From an uncultured Verrucomicrobiota bacterium (GTDB taxonomy: Bacteria; Verrucomicrobiota; Kiritimatiellia; CAIQIC01; Lenti-01): 64,000 nt of DNA. Below the pieces are notes generated by a model. The model did not search any database and was not told where the DNA came from. It saw only the letters and a list, made by a program, of their open reading frames with translations. The stretch lies in contig CALMNW010000064.1 of NCBI GenBank assembly GCA_937872095.1, positions 1-64,000 of the forward strand, in the 5' to 3' direction. The first letter of the stretch is position 1. Each line of letters opens with the position of its first letter. Positions 1 through 9,823 of this stretch are shown here, in pieces. The translations under genes and the position numbers were made by a program.

Positions 1-67
1 ACATCTTCGTGCGCGTCTTCAGCTGCACGTGCACTTCCAAGCCGATGGAGGGAATGAAATCGCTCAT
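1..67 (-). CDS. gatB: Asp-tRNA(Asn)/Glu-tRNA(Gln) amidotransferase subunit B, N-terminal fragment (runs off window)
   Basis: Reverse complement of 1-67 reads MSDFIPSIGLEVHVQLKTRTKM, the GatB N-terminal GLEVHVQLKTxTKM signature; adjacent to gatA/gatC. Confidence 0.85.
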   Translation of the reverse strand, partial: MSDFIPSIGLEVHVQLKTRTKM

Positions 68-83
68 GTCAAAAACCTAAATC

Positions 84-124
84 CTCTCTCTCGCCAAGAA
101 CGCTAAGTTCGCGAAGAACTTCTT
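84..124 (+). repeat. CGCnAAG nonamer repeat copy R1 (CTCGCCAAG AACGCTAAG TTCGCGAAG)
   Basis: Three tandem NNCGCNAAG nonamers; inverted relative to copies at 206 and 652. Confidence 0.7.
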
Positions 125-194
125 CTCTCGTCCCACATGCATTTCCGCCTCTTGCCCGATTGAATTCCGTTCAGTTTGTTCATACCAGCCACGA

Positions 195-623
195 TCAAAC
201 TGTTGTTTCTTGGCGATCTTCGCGTTTTTGGCGAGAGATATCTTCCGGCAGACCGTTGACGATCCGTACGACGCCATTTTTCATGACGGCTTCGCCAAAG
301 TTCAGAAGAAATCCCAGTTTCTTATCGCCCAGTTTAAGATAGGTCAGCAACTGCTTCTTGTGGACATCCCGAATGGTTTCGATCGATTTCAGTTCCAATA
401 CGACCATATCGTTCACGACGATATCTGCTCGGTATCCATCATCGATCTGCTTCCCCTTGTAAAATATGGGCACCATGACTTGCCGAGCCACCTCAAGGCC
501 ACGAGCAGACAATTCATCCGCCAATACAGCTTCATAAACGGATTCCAAGAGGCCCGGTCCCAATTCCCGATGAACGGCAATGGCGGCATCCACCACCATC
601 CCTCCTATTTCATTCTCGTTCAT
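195..623 (-). CDS. GxxExxY family protein (PD-(D/E)XK-like fold)
   Basis: MNENEIGG...LGPGLLESVYEAVL...GYRADIVVNDMVVLELKSIE: GxxExxY motif and nuclease-like D...ELK core. Start chosen at internal ATG 623. Confidence 0.85.
   Translation of the reverse strand: MNENEIGGMVVDAAIAVHRELGPGLLESVYEAVLADELSARGLEVARQVMVPIFYKGKQIDDGYRADIVVNDMVVLELKSIETIRDVHKKQLLTYLKLGDKKLGFLLNFGEAVMKNGVVRIVNGLPEDISRQKREDRQETTV
206..244 (-). repeat. CGCnAAG nonamer repeat copy R2, forming the 3' end of the GxxExxY gene
   Basis: TTTCTTGGCGATCTTCGCGTTTTTGGCGAGAGATATCTT; codes for the SRQKREDRQETTV tail. Confidence 0.7.
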
Positions 624-651
624 CTTGGTTTGTCCCGCGCTCTCCATCGAA

Positions 652-693
652 CACTTCTTGGCGATCTTGGCGTCCTTTGCGAGAGATGTCCTA
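652..693 (-). repeat. CGCnAAG nonamer repeat copy R3, abutting the gatA stop codon
   Basis: CACTTCTTGGCGATCTTGGCGTCCTTTGCGAGAGATGTCCTAG. Confidence 0.7.
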
Positions 694-2157
694 GATCCCC
701 GGTTGTTTCCGGTGCCACTCCGTCGCATGCTGGTAGGCCGCGCCGATGGTCAGCGCCAGGTCTTCCCGGAACGCCGGCCCGACGACGTGCAGGCCCGCCG
801 GCAGGCCCGCCGCGGTGAAACCGCACGGCACGCTCAGGCCGCAGATGCCCGCCAGGTTCACGTTGACGGTGAAAACGTCGCCTAAATACATCTGCACCGG
901 ATCGGCCGTTTTCTCGCCCACGCGAAACGCCGGGGTCGGGGTCACCGGACCCAGGATCGCATCGCACCGCGCGAACGCCTGTTCGAAGTCGCCGCGGATC
1001 AGCGTGCGCACTTTCTGCGCGCGCAGATAGTAGGCGTCGTGGAATCCGCTGCTGAGCACGTACGTGCCCAGGATCACGCGGCGCTTCACTTCCGCGCCGA
1101 ACCCGCGCGAGCGGGTCTGCTCGTACATTTCCTGCAGGTCTTCCGCATCCGCGCGGAACCCGTAGCGCACGCCGTCGTAGCGCGCCAGGTTCGCCGAAGC
1201 CTCCGCCGGCGCCAGAATGTAGTAGCACGCGATGCCGTACCGCGAATGCGGCAACTCCACGTTCACGATTTCCGCCCCGAGCGCGCGGCACTGGTCCACC
1301 GCCGCCCGCGTCAGCTTTTCGATCTCCGGATCGAGGCCTTCCACGAAGTATTCCTTCGGCAGGCCCAGTTTCAGGCCCTTCAGGTCCTTCGCGGCGCGCA
1401 CCGCCGGCAAGACGTCGTCCACCGGCCGCGGCGAGGTCGTCGAATCGCGCGGATCGAGCCCCGCGATGACCTGATACACCGCCGCCGCGTCTTCGACGTT
1501 GCGGGCGATCGGTCCGACCTGGTCGAGCGAGGACGCGAACGCGGTGCAGCCGTAGCGCGGCACCCGCCCGTAGGTCGGCTTGAAGCCCGTCACGCCGCAA
1601 AATGCCGCCGGCTGGCGGATGCTGCCGCCGGTATCCGACGCCAGCGCCGCCGGCGCGAGGCGCGCGGCCACCGCCGCCGCGGAACCGCCGCTCGAGCCGC
1701 CCGGCACCCGCGCCACGTCCCACGGATTCCGCGTCGGGCCGTAGGCGCTCGTTTCCGTGCTGCCGCCCATCGCGAATTCGTCGGTGTTCGTGCGCGACAC
1801 GAAGACGCAGCCCGCCGCGCGCAACCGCGCGATCACCGTCGCGTCGTACGGCGCGACGTAGCCTTTCAGGACATTCGACCCGGCCGTGCAGGGCTGGCCC
1901 TTCACGTTCAGCAGGTCCTTGATCGCGATCGGCACACCCAGCAGCGGTCGGGCGTCGCCCGCCGCGCGCGTCGCGTCCGCCGCGCGCGCTTCCGCCAGCG
2001 CCGCCTCCCGGTCGAACCAGGTCAGTGAGTTCAACGCCGGATCCAGTTGCTCGGACCGGTCCAGCAGGGCCGCCGTAAGCTCCGCGGAAGAAACCGTCTT
2101 CCGCGCCAGCGCGTCCGCGGCATCCAAAAAACCCATTTCGTGCAAAGGCGCGCTCAT
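691..2157 (-). CDS. gatA: Asp-tRNA(Asn)/Glu-tRNA(Gln) amidotransferase subunit A
   Basis: Amidase signature ([46 protein letters not shown]); catalytic Lys in IKDLL. Confidence 0.97.
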   Translation of the reverse strand: MSAPLHEMGFLDAADALARKTVSSAELTAALLDRSEQLDPALNSLTWFDREAALAEARAADATRAAGDARPLLGVPIAIKDLLNVKGQPCTAGSNVLKGYVAPYDATVIARLRAAGCVFVSRTNTDEFAMGGSTETSAYGPTRNPWDVARVPGGSSGGSAAAVAARLAPAALASDTGGSIRQPAAFCGVTGFKPTYGRVPRYGCTAFASSLDQVGPIARNVEDAAAVYQVIAGLDPRDSTTSPRPVDDVLPAVRAAKDLKGLKLGLPKEYFVEGLDPEIEKLTRAAVDQCRALGAEIVNVELPHSRYGIACYYILAPAEASANLARYDGVRYGFRADAEDLQEMYEQTRSRGFGAEVKRRVILGTYVLSSGFHDAYYLRAQKVRTLIRGDFEQAFARCDAILGPVTPTPAFRVGEKTADPVQMYLGDVFTVNVNLAGICGLSVPCGFTAAGLPAGLHVVGPAFREDLALTIGAAYQHATEWHRKQPGI

Positions 2158-2459
2158 TCGATCACCTTCGGCACCGCGAATTGCCCGTGCCGGGCCAGCG
2201 GCGCGTTCGCCAGCGCGGCGTCATGTTCCAGACCCCGCTCCGGCACGTCTTCGCGCCAGGCGTTCCGGGCTTCCGTCGCCACGTCCGTGGCCGCCACGCC
2301 GGACACGTCCAGCTGCTTCAATTCGCCGATGAACGCCAGGATGTCGTCCAGCTGCCCCTGCAGCTGCGCCGCCTCCTCGTCCGACAGCGCCATTCGCGCC
2401 AGTCCCGCCACGTACCGGACGTCCATCCGGTCGGCGTTTTCCGAAAATTTCATCGCCAT
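2154..2459 (-). CDS. gatC: Asp-tRNA(Asn)/Glu-tRNA(Gln) amidotransferase subunit C
   Basis: About 100 aa, [38 protein letters not shown]; overlaps the gatA start by 4 nt. Confidence 0.95.
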   Translation of the reverse strand: MAMKFSENADRMDVRYVAGLARMALSDEEAAQLQGQLDDILAFIGELKQLDVSGVAATDVATEARNAWREDVPERGLEHDAALANAPLARHGQFAVPKVIE

Positions 2460-2563
2460 GGGTCGTATACCTTCCGCCCCGTTCGCGGGGCATTCAACGG
2501 CCCTTCTTGTACCATCTCCCCGCGGCGCCCATCAATCCCGAACCGCCCCGCCCGGCAGGCAGC

Positions 2564-4699
2564 TTATTCCGCCAGTTTGGCGAGGAATTCTGCCTCTTCG
2601 AGCACCGGAATTCCCAGCGCGCGGGCCTTGTCCAGCTTGCTGCCGGCTTCCGCCCCCGCCACCACGACTTGCGTCGTTTTGCCGACGGTGCCGACCACCG
2701 CCGCGCCGCGTTGGCGCAATTCGTCCTGCGCCTGTTCGCGGGTGAAATTCGCCAGCGTCCCCGTCAGCACCACGCGCTTGCCGAAGAAATAGCCGTCCGG
2801 GCTGGCCCCGGCCGCGGCTGTTTCCACGCGGTCGAAGCGCACCCCCGCCTTCCGCAGTTTTTCGACGACGGCGCGGTTGCGCGCGTTGCCGAAGAATTCC
2901 CGCACGCTTTGCGCGACGATTGCGCCGACGTCGCGCACTTTCGCCAGCGTTTCCGCGTCCGCAGCCATCAAAGCGTCCAGCGACCCCAGTTCCTGCGCCA
3001 GCGTCCGCGCCAGGCCTTCGCCGACGTTCGGAATGCCCAACCCGTGGATCAGCCGCCACAGTTCGTTGTTCTTGCTGGCGGCGATGGCCGCGCACAACTT
3101 GGTGGCCAGCTTCATCTCCGCTTTTTTCGCGTCCGCCACGCGGTTCGGCCGCCGCAGCTCGACGTCGTCCGGCTTCAGCGCGTAGAGATCCGCCACGTCG
3201 CGCACGAGCGGCGGCAGAATCCGTTCTTCCGTCTGCGCGCCGAAGAGGCCGTCGTCCGTCGTCGTCGCGACCTTCGTTTCCGACGTCAGCGCCGCGACGA
3301 TGGCTTCGCCGAAGCCTTCGACGTCCATTGCCTTGCGCGAGACGAAATGCTCGATGCGGCCGCGGATCTGGGCGGGACAGCCGAGGTTTTCGCAGCGCCA
3401 GGCCGCCGCTTCCGGATCGCGCGCGATTTCCCCGCCGCAGGCCGGGCACCGGCCGCCCGCATGCGCGAACAAATCGAACGGCTGGGTTTTCGCAGGCCGT
3501 TTTTCGGGCACCACGGCCACCACGGCGGGGATCACCTCGCCGGCTTTTTCGATCACCACCGTATCGCCGACGCGGATGTCCTTGCGCTTGATCTCATCCT
3601 CGTTGTGGAGGGTCGCGCGGGCGATGGTCGAGCCGGCCAGCTCCACGGGTTCCAACTCCGCCACGGGCGTCAGCACGCCCGTGCGGCCGACCTGCAGCGT
3701 GATGGCCTTCAGCACGGTCTGCGCCTGCTTGTGAGCATACTTGTAGGCCATTGCGAAGCGCGGCGCCTTGGCCGTCGCGCCCAGTTGCCGCCAGTAGGCC
3801 AGGCGGTTCACTTTCACCACCACGCCGTCGATGTCGTATCCCAGCTCGTCCTTGCGTATATCCAGTTCATCTACATGTTCGATCACCTCGTCGATGCCGC
3901 GGCATTCCCACCACAGCTTCGCCGTCGGAAAGCCCAACTTCTTCAGCCCCCGCAAGACATCCGCCTGGGTTTCGAATTCCGCGCCGACGAGTTCGCCCGT
4001 CGCGTAGAGCACCGCGGCCAACGGCCGGGCCGCCACCACCTTCGGATCGAGCTGTTTCAGCGAGCCGGCCGTCGCGTTGCGAGGATTCGCAAACGATGGT
4101 TCGCCGTCTTGTGCTCTCATCGCATTCAACGCAATAAAATCCGCCGTGCCTAAATAGACCTCACCGCGCGCCTCGAAAACCGGCGCATCCGTCGGGATCC
4201 GCAACGGGATCGAGCGGATCGTCCTCGCGTTGGCGGTCACGTTGTCGCCGGTCTTGCCGTCGCCCCGCGTCGCGGCGACCGCCAGCCCGCCGTTTTCGTA
4301 GCGCAACGAAATGGACACGCCGTCCACTTTCGGCTCCAGCACGTAGTCCACCGACTCGACGCCCAGCGCCTTGCGGACGCGCGCGTCGAACTCGCGCATT
4401 TCCTCGATGCTGTAGGTGTTGTCGAGCGACATCATCGGCACCGCGTGCTTCACGGGCCGGAATCCCGCGAGCGGCGCGCCGCCCACGCGCTGCGTCGGCG
4501 AATCGGGCGTCGCCAGTTCCGGATGCGCCGTTTCCAGGTCCTGCAGCTCGCGCAGCAGCCGGTCGAATTCCCGATCGGAAATTTCCGGCCGCGCATCGAC
4601 GTAGTAGAGGCGGTTGTGGCGCTCCAGCTCCGCGCGCAGGAATTCCGCGCGGGTTTTCGCCGCGGCCGTACTCTTTGCAGGCGCTTCCATCGCCTCCAT
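2564..4699 (-). CDS. ligA: NAD-dependent DNA ligase
   Basis: LEPKVDGVSISLRYENG (catalytic Lys), zinc finger CPACGG...CENLGCPAQ, HhH and BRCT C-terminus. Confidence 0.97.
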   Translation of the reverse strand: MEAMEAPAKSTAAAKTRAEFLRAELERHNRLYYVDARPEISDREFDRLLRELQDLETAHPELATPDSPTQRVGGAPLAGFRPVKHAVPMMSLDNTYSIEEMREFDARVRKALGVESVDYVLEPKVDGVSISLRYENGGLAVAATRGDGKTGDNVTANARTIRSIPLRIPTDAPVFEARGEVYLGTADFIALNAMRAQDGEPSFANPRNATAGSLKQLDPKVVAARPLAAVLYATGELVGAEFETQADVLRGLKKLGFPTAKLWWECRGIDEVIEHVDELDIRKDELGYDIDGVVVKVNRLAYWRQLGATAKAPRFAMAYKYAHKQAQTVLKAITLQVGRTGVLTPVAELEPVELAGSTIARATLHNEDEIKRKDIRVGDTVVIEKAGEVIPAVVAVVPEKRPAKTQPFDLFAHAGGRCPACGGEIARDPEAAAWRCENLGCPAQIRGRIEHFVSRKAMDVEGFGEAIVAALTSETKVATTTDDGLFGAQTEERILPPLVRDVADLYALKPDDVELRRPNRVADAKKAEMKLATKLCAAIAASKNNELWRLIHGLGIPNVGEGLARTLAQELGSLDALMAADAETLAKVRDVGAIVAQSVREFFGNARNRAVVEKLRKAGVRFDRVETAAAGASPDGYFFGKRVVLTGTLANFTREQAQDELRQRGAAVVGTVGKTTQVVVAGAEAGSKLDKARALGIPVLEEAEFLAKLAE

Positions 4700-4746
4700 T
4701 TATATCCCGTTGTCCCCGCCGTCTCCAAGTCCAAACCCCTCCCCGC

Positions 4747-4774
4747 TTGATTTCCGCCCCCGCTCCCGTATCAT
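4747..4774 (+). promoter_or_regulatory. Candidate sigma70-type promoter TTGATT-N16-TATCAT for the fumarase gene
   Basis: ATG at 4782 lies 8 nt after the -10, consistent with a leaderless start. Confidence 0.4.
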
Positions 4775-4781
4775 GGCGGGC

Positions 4782-6170
4782 ATGAGCAATTCCACTCGCA
4801 TTGAAAACGACTCCCTCGGCCCCCGCAACGTCCCCGCCGACGCGCTGTACGGCGCGCAAACGTCGCGTTCCATCGAGAATTTCCGCCTTTCCGGCGCCCC
4901 CCTGCCCATCGAAATCGTCCACGGGATGGCCCTGCTCAAGCTGGCCTGCGCCCGCGCCAACGCCAAGTTGGGGCTGCTGGCCGCGAACAAGGAAAAGGCC
5001 GTCGCCGACGCCTGCCGCGCCATCCTCTCCGGCGCCCACGACCGCGAATTCCCCATCGATCTCTACCAGGCCGGATCCGGCACCTCTTCGCACATGAATC
5101 TCAACGAGGTGCTCGCCAACCTCGCCAACGAGGCGCTCGGCGGAAAACGCGGCGCGAAGGCGCCCGTGCACCCGAACGACGACGTGAACATGGGCCAGTC
5201 CACCAACAACTGCTTTCCCTCCGGCGCGAAGATCGCCGTCCTCGGCCAGACGCTCCTGCTGCTCGACGCCCTGGCCGCGCTGGAAAAGACCCTGCGCGCC
5301 AAGGCCGCCGAATTCGCGCACGTCCTCAAGACCGGCCGCACGCACCTGCAGGACGCCGTGCCCGTGACCCTCGGGCAGGAATTCGGCGCCTACGCCCGCG
5401 CCGTCCAGCTTGCCGCCGAACGCATCCGCGCGGCCGCCGCGCGCCTCCGGGAACTCGGCATCGGCGGCAACGCGGTCGGCACCGGCATCAACACCAAACC
5501 CGCCTTCCGCGCCGAGATCCTGGCCGCGCTCAACGAGGAAACCGGCGGCGAGTTCCGGCCCGCCGAGGACGGCATCTACCTCACGCAATTCATGACCGAT
5601 TTCGCCCACGTTTCCGCGGCCTTCCGTTCCTGCGCGCTCGATCTCCAGCAGATCGCCAACAACCTGCGCCTGCTGGCGTCCGGCCCGTTGACGGGCCTCG
5701 GCGAAATCCGCCTGCCGCCCGTCGAACCCGGCTCCAGCATCATGCCCGGCAAGATCAACCCCTCCATCTGCGAAGCCGTCAACATGGTGTGCTTCCAGGT
5801 GCAGGGCCTCGACCACGCCGTGGCCCTGGCCTGCGGCGCGGGCCAGCTCGAACTCAACACGCACATGCCCCTGATCGGCGCAAACGCCCTGCAAGCCGCC
5901 AAGCTGCTCTCCGCCGCCGTCCGCGCCCTCGCCGAAAAGTGCGTGGCGGGCATCGCCGCCGACGAGGCGGCCTGCCGCCGCCACCTCGAGCGGAGCGCGG
6001 GACTCCCCACCCTCCTGAATCCGCGGCTCGGTTACGACCGCGTCGCCCAGCTCGTGAAGGAAGGGCTCGCCACCGGCCAGACCCTCAAGGAACTCGTGCT
6101 GGAACAGAAATTGCTGACCGCCGCCGAATACGAGGCGCTGCTCGCCTCTTCCACCGGTCCGAACCTGTGA
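4782..6170 (+). CDS. fumC: Class II fumarate hydratase / aspartase family
   Basis: RIENDSLGPRNVPADALYGAQTSRSIENF; signature GSSIMPGKINPSICE. ATG also at 4773. Confidence 0.92.
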   Translation: MSNSTRIENDSLGPRNVPADALYGAQTSRSIENFRLSGAPLPIEIVHGMALLKLACARANAKLGLLAANKEKAVADACRAILSGAHDREFPIDLYQAGSGTSSHMNLNEVLANLANEALGGKRGAKAPVHPNDDVNMGQSTNNCFPSGAKIAVLGQTLLLLDALAALEKTLRAKAAEFAHVLKTGRTHLQDAVPVTLGQEFGAYARAVQLAAERIRAAAARLRELGIGGNAVGTGINTKPAFRAEILAALNEETGGEFRPAEDGIYLTQFMTDFAHVSAAFRSCALDLQQIANNLRLLASGPLTGLGEIRLPPVEPGSSIMPGKINPSICEAVNMVCFQVQGLDHAVALACGAGQLELNTHMPLIGANALQAAKLLSAAVRALAEKCVAGIAADEAACRRHLERSAGLPTLLNPRLGYDRVAQLVKEGLATGQTLKELVLEQKLLTAAEYEALLASSTGPNL

Positions 6171-7255
6171 CCTCCGCGCGCGCTCCAGCTCCGGGCGCGA
6201 ACGGACTTCGCCACGGCGCCTTGCAAACCAGCGGACTGCCGGCGCGCATTCTCGCCGTGCTCCGCGCAGGCGGTTTCGCGACGCTCGGCGACCTCTGCCA
6301 CCCGCTCCCCGCCGGCGAACAGCTCGACGCCGACGACCGCGCCCTGCTGGCGCGCGTGGCCGCCTACGCCTGCGCCACCGCCGAAGGCCGGACGCCGACG
6401 CTGAATCTCGTCGAATGGCTCGCGCTGTTCCTGCCCCCGCGCCTGGCCGACGTCGTCCATCTCCACTACGCCCTGGAAGAACCGGCCGCCGCCCTGGCCC
6501 GCCACGAAGCCAAGCTGCGCGACACCGGCTTCAAGCTCGGCGTCACCCGCGAACGCGCCAGGCAACTGCTGGGACTGGCCGTCGGTTCCTTGCGCCAGGC
6601 CCTGCCGCTGGCCGCCGCCGAGCCGCTCTATCGCGCCGCGCTCGCCGCGTTGCACGAAGCCGGCGGCGTCCTCGATGTCGCCGCCCTCGCCCGCCGCGCC
6701 GATCCCGCCTGGGGCGGCGCCTCGCCCGTCGGTGCTTTTCTGCTGCTGACGCATCTCGTGCCCGGCCGCCTGACGCTCTATCGCGGCTTCTTCAGCGAAT
6801 TCTCCGCCCCCCTCGTCGAACGCGCGGAAAAGACCCTGCGCGATCGACTGGCCGCCGCCGCCGAATTGCAGCCCATCGCCGAAATCGCCGCCGGCCTGCC
6901 TAAATCCGCGCGGCCGCCCGGCGTCCCGTCCGCGGAACCGCTGTTGTCCGCCCTTCTGCGCCACCTGCCCGACACCCTGGCCACGCGCGACGGACGCGGC
7001 GGACTCGCAACGCGCCATGGCGCCCAGCTCCTGCGCGAAGCCCTCGCCGGGGCCGGCGAGCTGCCGCTGCGCACGTTGGTGGCGGCCTTCAACGAACGCG
7101 TCCGGCCCGAATGCCGGCGCGGCGCCGGCTACGTGCGCGACGTCCTCCGGGGCGATCCGCGCATCCGCAAGCCCGCCCCCGGCCGTTTTGCCTTCCCCGG
7201 CGGCCGCCAAACCGACTTGCCGATTCAGGTCTGGGAACCCACCCGGAAAACGTGA
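6167..7255 (+). CDS. DNA-binding protein with alpha-CTD-like, sigma-70 region-4-like and C-terminal HARE-HTH-like segments
   Basis: GTG start overlapping the fumC stop; LPARILAVLRAGGFATLGDL (HhH), FKLGVTRERARQLLGLAVGSLRQAL (sigma r4), C-terminal winged-helix-like DPRIRKPAPGRFAFPG. Confidence 0.6.
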   Translation: MTSARAPAPGANGLRHGALQTSGLPARILAVLRAGGFATLGDLCHPLPAGEQLDADDRALLARVAAYACATAEGRTPTLNLVEWLALFLPPRLADVVHLHYALEEPAAALARHEAKLRDTGFKLGVTRERARQLLGLAVGSLRQALPLAAAEPLYRAALAALHEAGGVLDVAALARRADPAWGGASPVGAFLLLTHLVPGRLTLYRGFFSEFSAPLVERAEKTLRDRLAAAAELQPIAEIAAGLPKSARPPGVPSAEPLLSALLRHLPDTLATRDGRGGLATRHGAQLLREALAGAGELPLRTLVAAFNERVRPECRRGAGYVRDVLRGDPRIRKPAPGRFAFPGGRQTDLPIQVWEPTRKT

Positions 7256-7274
7256 CGGCGAAGCGCGGCGGACG

Positions 7275-7303
7275 TTGACGAGCGCGGCGAACGCCGCTAT
7301 CGT
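7275..7303 (+). promoter_or_regulatory. Candidate promoter TTGACG-N17-TATCGT for the response regulator operon
   Basis: Near-consensus -35, 17-bp spacer, 29 bp upstream of ATG 7332. Confidence 0.45.
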
Positions 7304-7331
7304 ACATTGTGAATCGGTAAAGGAGCACGTT

Positions 7332-8027
7332 ATGACGCGAGAAACGATCCTGCTGGTCGAAGACGAACACGATATCCGGGAACTCCTGAAGTTCCATCTC
7401 GAACGCGAAAATCTCTCCGTCAACGCCGTCGAAAACGGCGAAGACGCGCTGGCCGCCGTCAAAACCAGCAGTCCTTCCCTGATCCTGCTCGACCTGATGT
7501 TGCCGGGCATCGACGGACTCGAAGTCTGCCGCCGCCTCAAGGCCCAGCCGGAAACGCGCGACATCCCCATCATCATGCTCACGGCCAAGGACAGCGAAGC
7601 CGACATCGTTTCCGGCCTCGAGATGGGCGCCGCCGACTACGTCTGCAAGCCGTTCAGCCCGCGCGTGCTCATGGCGCGCATCCACGCGGTGCTCCGCCGG
7701 CCCACGACCGACGTCGCGGCGGAAAACGACGGCCCCGCCATCACCATCGGCCCGCTCACCGTGGATCCCGGCCGCCACAAGGTCGAGATCAAGGGCAAGG
7801 AAATCCCGCTGACCTACACCGAATTCCGCATCCTGCGGATGCTGGTCGAAAGCCCCGGCCGCGCGTTTTCCCGCCAGCAGATCGTGGACCAGGTGCGCGG
7901 CGAATCCTATTCCGTCACCGAGCGCATCGTCGACGTGCAGATGGTCAGCCTGCGGAAGAAACTAGGCTCTCTCGGCGACTGGATCGAAACCGTGCGCGGC
8001 GTCGGCTACCGGTTCCGGGAAGCCTGA
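7332..8027 (+). CDS. OmpR/PhoB-family response regulator
   Basis: ILLVEDEHDIRELL, LDLMLPGIDGLE, MLTAKD, winged-helix C-terminus (ERIVDVQMVSLRKKLG). Confidence 0.93.
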   Translation: MTRETILLVEDEHDIRELLKFHLERENLSVNAVENGEDALAAVKTSSPSLILLDLMLPGIDGLEVCRRLKAQPETRDIPIIMLTAKDSEADIVSGLEMGAADYVCKPFSPRVLMARIHAVLRRPTTDVAAENDGPAITIGPLTVDPGRHKVEIKGKEIPLTYTEFRILRMLVESPGRAFSRQQIVDQVRGESYSVTERIVDVQMVSLRKKLGSLGDWIETVRGVGYRFREA

Positions 8028-8031
8028 GTCC

Positions 8032-9762
8032 GTGCCCCGCGCGTTTTCCACGCGACGCTTCACCTTCGCCTATGCCGGGGTGGTGGCGTTGCTGGTCGCG
8101 CTGGGGGCGAATCTGGCCAATTTCTATCGGCTCCAGCGGCAGGAGGGCCTGCTCCAGCTGCGGTTCGAATCCCTCCAGCACCTCACGCTCACCGCCTACC
8201 GGAGTCTCCCCGCCGACCGCTTCATTCCCTGGCTGGAGCGCATCGATTTCCGGGCCTGGGAAGCGCCCGGCTGGAACCTGATCTGGCTCGCACCCGACCT
8301 GACCGTCCGCTGGTCCGTCCATCCGGCGCGGTCGGACGAATGGCCGCCCGAAATCCCCGCCGCGATCCGCGCGCTGGACGAGCAGCAGGTTCTTTCCAAA
8401 CACCATCTCCACCTGCGGAAAAACGGATACAACTGCCTCGTCGACATCCACCGCCTCTCCCCGGACGATCCCGCGGCCGGCGTGCTCCTGCTGCGCATTC
8501 CCCTGCCCCGCTTCTGGGCCGACTCCGCCGGCATCTGGTCCGCCGCGGCGATCCTGTTCGTCTTGCTGCTGGCCACGTTCGTCTTTTATCAGCAATCGCT
8601 GCTGCTCCACATCCGGCGCATCGTCAAAAACTCCGGCCTGTCCGGCACCCCGCCGCCCAATCCCGACCAGCCCATCGAAACCTGGGCCGAACAGCACGCC
8701 ACCCTCGCCTCCCGCCGGATCACCGAAGAACGCGACCATTTCGACGCCCTCTTCGACCTCCTTCAGGACGGCACCCTGGTGCTCGACGCCGACAACCGCA
8801 TCGTGCGCGCCAACGAAACCGCCAACCGGCTGCTGGGAGATCCGCTCGTGAGCTTGGTCGGCCGCGCGCTCGCCGAACTCGACGACGGCAAAGCCCTGGA
8901 AGCCTTGGTCGCCGACATCCGTTCCGCCGGCGCCTATTGCGCCGCCGAAATCCAATTGCAAGGCAACGGCACCTTGTGCAGCGCCGCCGGCGTGCCGATC
9001 CACGAGGAAGGCGAAGCGATTCCCCGGCACGTCATGCTCGTTCTGCGCGACATTTCCCGCGTCCGCCAGCTCGAGCGCGCCGGCGAGGAGTACGCCACCA
9101 ACGTCTCGCACGAGCTCAAAACGCCGCTGACCCTCATCCTCGGCTACACCGAAACCCTTCTTTCCCACGCCGACATGGAGCCCGAATTCCGCGACCGCTC
9201 CCTTCGCACCATCGAACACCACGCCAAGCGCATTTTGCGCATCATCGACGATCTGCTCCGGCTCGCGTGGCTCAAGAACGAACACGATGCGATCGGCAAC
9301 ATCCCCCGTTCGACCGTCTCGGTCGCGGCCGTCGTCGACGAAACCCTTTCCTTCACGCGCGAATGGGCGCGCAACGCCGGCATCACCATCGAAACCCACA
9401 TCCCGGAAGACCTCGTCTGGAACCTGAACGCCGGCTTGATGGAAGAAGCCCTCGCCAACCTCGTCAAGAACGCCATTCTCTACGCCCTCGTCGGCCCCGT
9501 CGAAATCCGCGCCCGCGTGCTCCCCAACGGGAACCTCGAGCTCGCCGTCGTCGACCGCGGCCCCGGCCTCAGGCCCGAAGACGCCAACCGCATCTTCGAC
9601 CGCTTCTACCGCGCCGACAAAGGCCGGTCGCGCGCCTCCGGCGGCAGCGGCCTCGGCCTGCCCATCGTCCAGCAGATCGTCGAAGCCCACCGCGGCAGCG
9701 CGCGCGTCGAATCCGTGCCCGGCGAAGGCTGCACCTTCATTCTCGAAATCCCGCCCGCCTGA
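8032..9762 (+). CDS. PhoR-like sensor histidine kinase (TMs, PAS, HisKA, HATPase_c)
   Basis: VSHELKTPLTLILGYTETLL H-box; NLVKNAILYA; GPGLRPEDANRIFDRFYRADKGRSRASGGSGLGLPIVQQIVEAHRG. Confidence 0.93.
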   Translation: MPRAFSTRRFTFAYAGVVALLVALGANLANFYRLQRQEGLLQLRFESLQHLTLTAYRSLPADRFIPWLERIDFRAWEAPGWNLIWLAPDLTVRWSVHPARSDEWPPEIPAAIRALDEQQVLSKHHLHLRKNGYNCLVDIHRLSPDDPAAGVLLLRIPLPRFWADSAGIWSAAAILFVLLLATFVFYQQSLLLHIRRIVKNSGLSGTPPPNPDQPIETWAEQHATLASRRITEERDHFDALFDLLQDGTLVLDADNRIVRANETANRLLGDPLVSLVGRALAELDDGKALEALVADIRSAGAYCAAEIQLQGNGTLCSAAGVPIHEEGEAIPRHVMLVLRDISRVRQLERAGEEYATNVSHELKTPLTLILGYTETLLSHADMEPEFRDRSLRTIEHHAKRILRIIDDLLRLAWLKNEHDAIGNIPRSTVSVAAVVDETLSFTREWARNAGITIETHIPEDLVWNLNAGLMEEALANLVKNAILYALVGPVEIRARVLPNGNLELAVVDRGPGLRPEDANRIFDRFYRADKGRSRASGGSGLGLPIVQQIVEAHRGSARVESVPGEGCTFILEIPPA

Positions 9763-9823
9763 CCCCCGTCCGGGACGCAATTTTCTTTTCTTCCCGCCGG
9801 CCGGGCGTAGACTGCGGCGTCCG

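Noticed and set aside
4161-5984. Very long antisense ORFs such as 4161-5984(-), 6032-7606(-), 7945-10104(-)
   Set aside because: They lie opposite strong conserved genes; low-complexity Arg/Gly/Ala/His composition typical of GC-rich antisense frames.
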